Positions 5,378 through 7,015 of a stretch of DNA of 7,015 nt are shown here, piece after piece. The position numbers were made by a program, and so were the translations under genes. The notes beneath the pieces are model-generated. The model made no database searches. It was not told the origin of the DNA and was given only the letters and a program-made list of their open reading frames with translations. Origin of the DNA: Bacillota bacterium (GTDB lineage: Bacteria; Bacillota_E; Sulfobacillia; Sulfobacillales; Sulfobacillaceae). The stretch covers positions 1 through 7,015 of the forward strand of contig JAKADJ010000118.1 of NCBI GenBank assembly GCA_021820645.1. The letters run 5' to 3'. Positions within the stretch are counted from its first letter, which is position 1, and the number at the start of each line of letters is the position of its first letter.

Positions 5378-6532
5378 ATGGCCGCAGACGACGAAGTAGC
5401 TCTACGAGAGGGGGTACGCCAATTATGTCGGCGATTCCCTGCCGGATATTGGCGACGATGCGACCAGGATAAAAAGTATCCCGAAGACTTTGTAGCCGCG
5501 ATGACGGAAGCCGGCTACCTGGCGGCATTGATCCCGGAGCCCTATGGCGGATCGGGTCTCGGCATGATGCAAGCCTCCATCATTCTAGAGGAGATTAATC
5601 GTAGCGGAGGCAACGCGGCGCAGTGCCATGCGCAAATGTACACCATGGGCACTCTGCTACGCCATGGATCCGATGTACAAAAGGCGCGGTGGCTTCCAGG
5701 TATCGCGGATGGATCAATTCGGCTGCAGGCATTCGGGGTGACGGAACCGGGGGCCGGGTCGGATACCACCCAACTAGAAACCACGGCGCGCCGTGAGGGA
5801 TCGTCGTATCGGATTCGAGGGCAGAAGATCTTTATCTCACGGGTCCAACATTCGGACTACTTGTTACTACTCGCACGAACCACTCCAAGTCACCAGGTGC
5901 GTCGACGATCGGAAGGGCTCTCGGTACTCATGGTGGATCTGCATGATGCCGTAAAACACGGCCTCTCTGTGCAACCCATCGAGACGATGATGAATCACGA
6001 GACGAATGCGCTGTTTTTTGATGATGTTCCCGTTCCGGTAGAGAATCTCATCGGCGAAGAGGGTCGTGGATTTTCTTATATTTTGGATGGGATGAATGCG
6101 GAACGCATCCTCATTGCTGGGGAGTGTCTCGGCGATGGGTATTTCTTTATCGACCGAGCCACGGAGTATGCTCGTGAACGGGTGGTTTTTGGCCGCCCGA
6201 TTGGGCAGAACCAAGGGATTCAATTCCCTTTGGCTCGTGCCTACGCGCATTTACGGGCGGCCGACTTAATGCGCACGCGGGCGGCGCAGCGTTTTGACCA
6301 CGAAACACCCTCCGGTGAGGAGGCCAATTTAGCCAAACTGTTAGCATCCGAAGCCTCGTGGGAAGCGGCTAATGTGGCCATCCAAACTTACGGGGGCTAT
6401 GGCTTTGCCACCGAGTACGATATTGAGCGTAAGTTTCGAGAGACTCGACTCTTCCAGGTGGCACCGATTTCAACCAACCTGATCTTGGCGTATCTGGGAG
6501 AGCACGTATTGCAATTGCCGCGATCGTACTAA
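5378..6532 (+). CDS. Acyl-CoA dehydrogenase (FAD-dependent)
   Basis: This 384-residue protein has the standard length and three-part acyl-CoA dehydrogenase fold. It should oxidise an acyl-CoA to the trans-2-enoyl-CoA, passing electrons to an electron-transfer flavoprotein. The N-terminal helical domain includes 'LIPEPYGGSGLG' (about 51-62). The middle beta domain has the FAD/substrate signature 'GVTEPGAGSD' (about 119-128), and the C-terminal helical domain has 'ERVVFGRPIGQNQGIQFPLA'. 'TYGGYGFATEYDIERKFRETR' precedes the C-terminus, with E346 at the position of the catalytic base of MCAD-type enzymes. I chose ATG 5378 over the in-frame ATG 5336: GGTTGGTGA, which resembles the AGGAGGTGA consensus, ends 7 nt before 5378 and the family normally starts here, while no ribosome site precedes 5336. 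The substrate is unknown; the CoA-transferase downstream suggests an acid activated by CoA transfer. Confidence 0.92.
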   Translation: MAADDEVALREGVRQLCRRFPAGYWRRCDQDKKYPEDFVAAMTEAGYLAALIPEPYGGSGLGMMQASIILEEINRSGGNAAQCHAQMYTMGTLLRHGSDVQKARWLPGIADGSIRLQAFGVTEPGAGSDTTQLETTARREGSSYRIRGQKIFISRVQHSDYLLLLARTTPSHQVRRRSEGLSVLMVDLHDAVKHGLSVQPIETMMNHETNALFFDDVPVPVENLIGEEGRGFSYILDGMNAERILIAGECLGDGYFFIDRATEYARERVVFGRPIGQNQGIQFPLARAYAHLRAADLMRTRAAQRFDHETPSGEEANLAKLLASEASWEAANVAIQTYGGYGFATEYDIERKFRETRLFQVAPISTNLILAYLGEHVLQLPRSY

Positions 6533-6551
6533 GAGGTTAGGAAGCCTCTTC
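6532..6551 (+). other. Hairpin directly after the acyl-CoA dehydrogenase stop
   Basis: AAGAGG and CCTCTT form a 6-bp stem with an 8-nt loop, starting on the last base of the stop codon. No T-run follows, so it is not a convincing intrinsic terminator. Its 3' arm (GCCTCTT, 6544-6550) can instead pair with GAGAGGC at 6580-6586, giving two mutually exclusive folds in the leader before the CoA-transferase. Confidence 0.35.
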
Positions 6552-6611
6552 GGCACCAAATCGAGGTGGGGCTGATTTTGAGAGGCCTCAGTAGATCTAA
6601 GGAACAGGAGG

Positions 6612-6678
6612 ATGCGGGAAGGAGGGCTTAACCATTCAGCCCTTCTCCGCCCCGGGATAGACCCGAGGGATCCCGCAT
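6612..6678 (+). ncRNA. Predicted three-way-junction RNA structure in the CoA-transferase leader
   Basis: Three nested helices can be drawn by hand. P1 is ATGCGGGA (6612-6619) with TCCCGCAT (6671-6678), 8 perfect pairs. P2 is 6620-6628 with 6638-6646, 9 pairs including one G-U, with a 9-nt loop. P3 is 6650-6656 with 6662-6669, 7 pairs with one bulged A and an ATAGA loop. Junction linkers are 0, 3 and 1 nt, so the fold is compact. It ends 9 nt before the CoA-transferase ATG. The nearest purine-rich ribosome-site-like sequence, GAGGGA (6665-6670), is mostly buried in P3. It matches no riboswitch consensus I can recall; it could be a cis-regulatory RNA or a chance fold. Confidence 0.4.
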
Positions 6679-6687
6679 AGACGACTC

Positions 6688-7015
6688 ATGCAAGAGATAT
6701 TGCCTTTGACCGGGATCACCGTCATTGCCCTAGAGCAGGCCGTTGCGGCCCCGTTTGCCACGCGCCAGTTAGCGGACTGGGGTGCCCGGGTGATTAAGAT
6801 TGAGCGTCCGGATAGGGGCGATTTTGCACGACACTATGATCAGACTGTCAATGGTCTCTCCAGTCACTTTGTATGGATTAACCGCGGCAAAGAGAGCCTT
6901 TGCCTCGACTTGAAGGCACCCGAAGGCGTGATGGTGTTACGATCCCTATTAGAAAAGGCAGACGTGTTGGTGCAGAACCTACGGCCCGGGGCCTTAGAGC
7001 GGCTCGGGTTCGACT
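6688..7015 (+). CDS. CaiB/BaiF family (class III) CoA-transferase, N-terminal part (3' partial)
   Basis: The frame is open from ATG 6688 to the window end, giving 109 residues. It has the characteristic N-terminus of class III CoA-transferases: 'LPLTGITVIALEQAVAAPFATRQLADWGARVIKIERP' (about 5-41, quoted in two parts: residues to about 20 form the first strand and helix, and 'LADWGARVIKIERP' follows). Next come 'WINRGKESLCLDLK' (about 64-77) and 'ADVLVQNLRPGALERLG' (about 92-108). These enzymes move CoA between carboxylic acids through an aspartyl-CoA thioester; the catalytic Asp, near residue 169 in the family, is beyond the window. No ribosome site sits at normal spacing before the ATG, and a stop at 6658-6660 rules out a longer upstream start. 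It lies 155 nt after the acyl-CoA dehydrogenase on the same strand, so co-transcription is likely, and it probably activates or recycles that enzyme's substrate. Confidence 0.88.
   Translation, partial: MQEILPLTGITVIALEQAVAAPFATRQLADWGARVIKIERPDRGDFARHYDQTVNGLSSHFVWINRGKESLCLDLKAPEGVMVLRSLLEKADVLVQNLRPGALERLGFD

Noticed and set aside
5867..6250. 127-codon open frame on the - strand within the acyl-CoA dehydrogenase gene
   Set aside because: Antisense to a conserved enzyme and resembles no known protein.
6612..6680. 22-codon leader peptide (ATG 6612 to TAG 6678-6680) with GGAGG just before it
   Set aside because: The GGAGG touches the ATG with no spacer, and the peptide has no run of regulatory codons. 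The same bases are better explained as RNA helices, although a leader peptide is not excluded.
6612..6680. Intrinsic terminator between the acyl-CoA dehydrogenase and CoA-transferase genes
   Set aside because: The stems are stable but no T-rich run follows any of them.
1..7015. CRISPR array, tRNA or rRNA genes
   Set aside because: No regularly spaced repeats, tRNA-like cloverleaf or rRNA sequence was noticed on either strand by eye.

Overview
The window looks like a piece of a Bacillota chromosome. The strong AGGAGG-type ribosome binding sites, the moderately high GC and the gene families would suit a thermoacidophilic Sulfobacillus-like lineage. That placement is a family-level inference and the species is not determined. 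The window has three zones: one conserved gene at the left edge, a roughly 1.75 kb strip of decayed accessory DNA, and a metabolic locus that runs off the right edge.

Left edge (1-1420, +): the C-terminal part of a large SWIM zinc-finger family protein; its N-terminus and the zinc finger lie outside the window.

Decayed strip (1421-3170): no clearly intact full-length gene is seen here. It holds (i) a degenerate IS200/IS605-type tnpB on the + strand, broken by a 5-bp tandem duplication, further frameshifts and an internal deletion; (ii) a MntA (minimal nucleotidyltransferase) antitoxin and HepT (HEPN RNase) toxin pair on the + strand, each with one premature in-frame stop; and (iii) a short frameshifted reverse-transcriptase relic, probably from a group II intron, on the - strand. 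This is a graveyard of three different selfish or defence elements.

Metabolic locus (3171-7015): on the - strand, a GntR/FCD regulator is followed by the alpha and beta subunits of a class I [4Fe-4S] fumarase-type hydro-lyase. Each junction is an overlap (14 nt, then 4 nt), so the three form one translationally coupled operon. Divergent from it on the + strand are an acyl-CoA dehydrogenase and, 155 nt further on, the start of a CaiB/BaiF (class III) CoA-transferase. The 110-nt divergent region holds a perfect 13-bp palindrome that covers a consensus -10 box of the regulator promoter, a natural candidate operator. The gap before the CoA-transferase can fold into a compact three-way junction.

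Together the right-hand genes read as an inducible pathway for an organic acid: CoA activation (CoA-transferase), alpha,beta-desaturation (dehydrogenase), and hydration/dehydration of a fumarate-like dicarboxylate, under a GntR sensor. The substrate cannot be fixed from the sequence.
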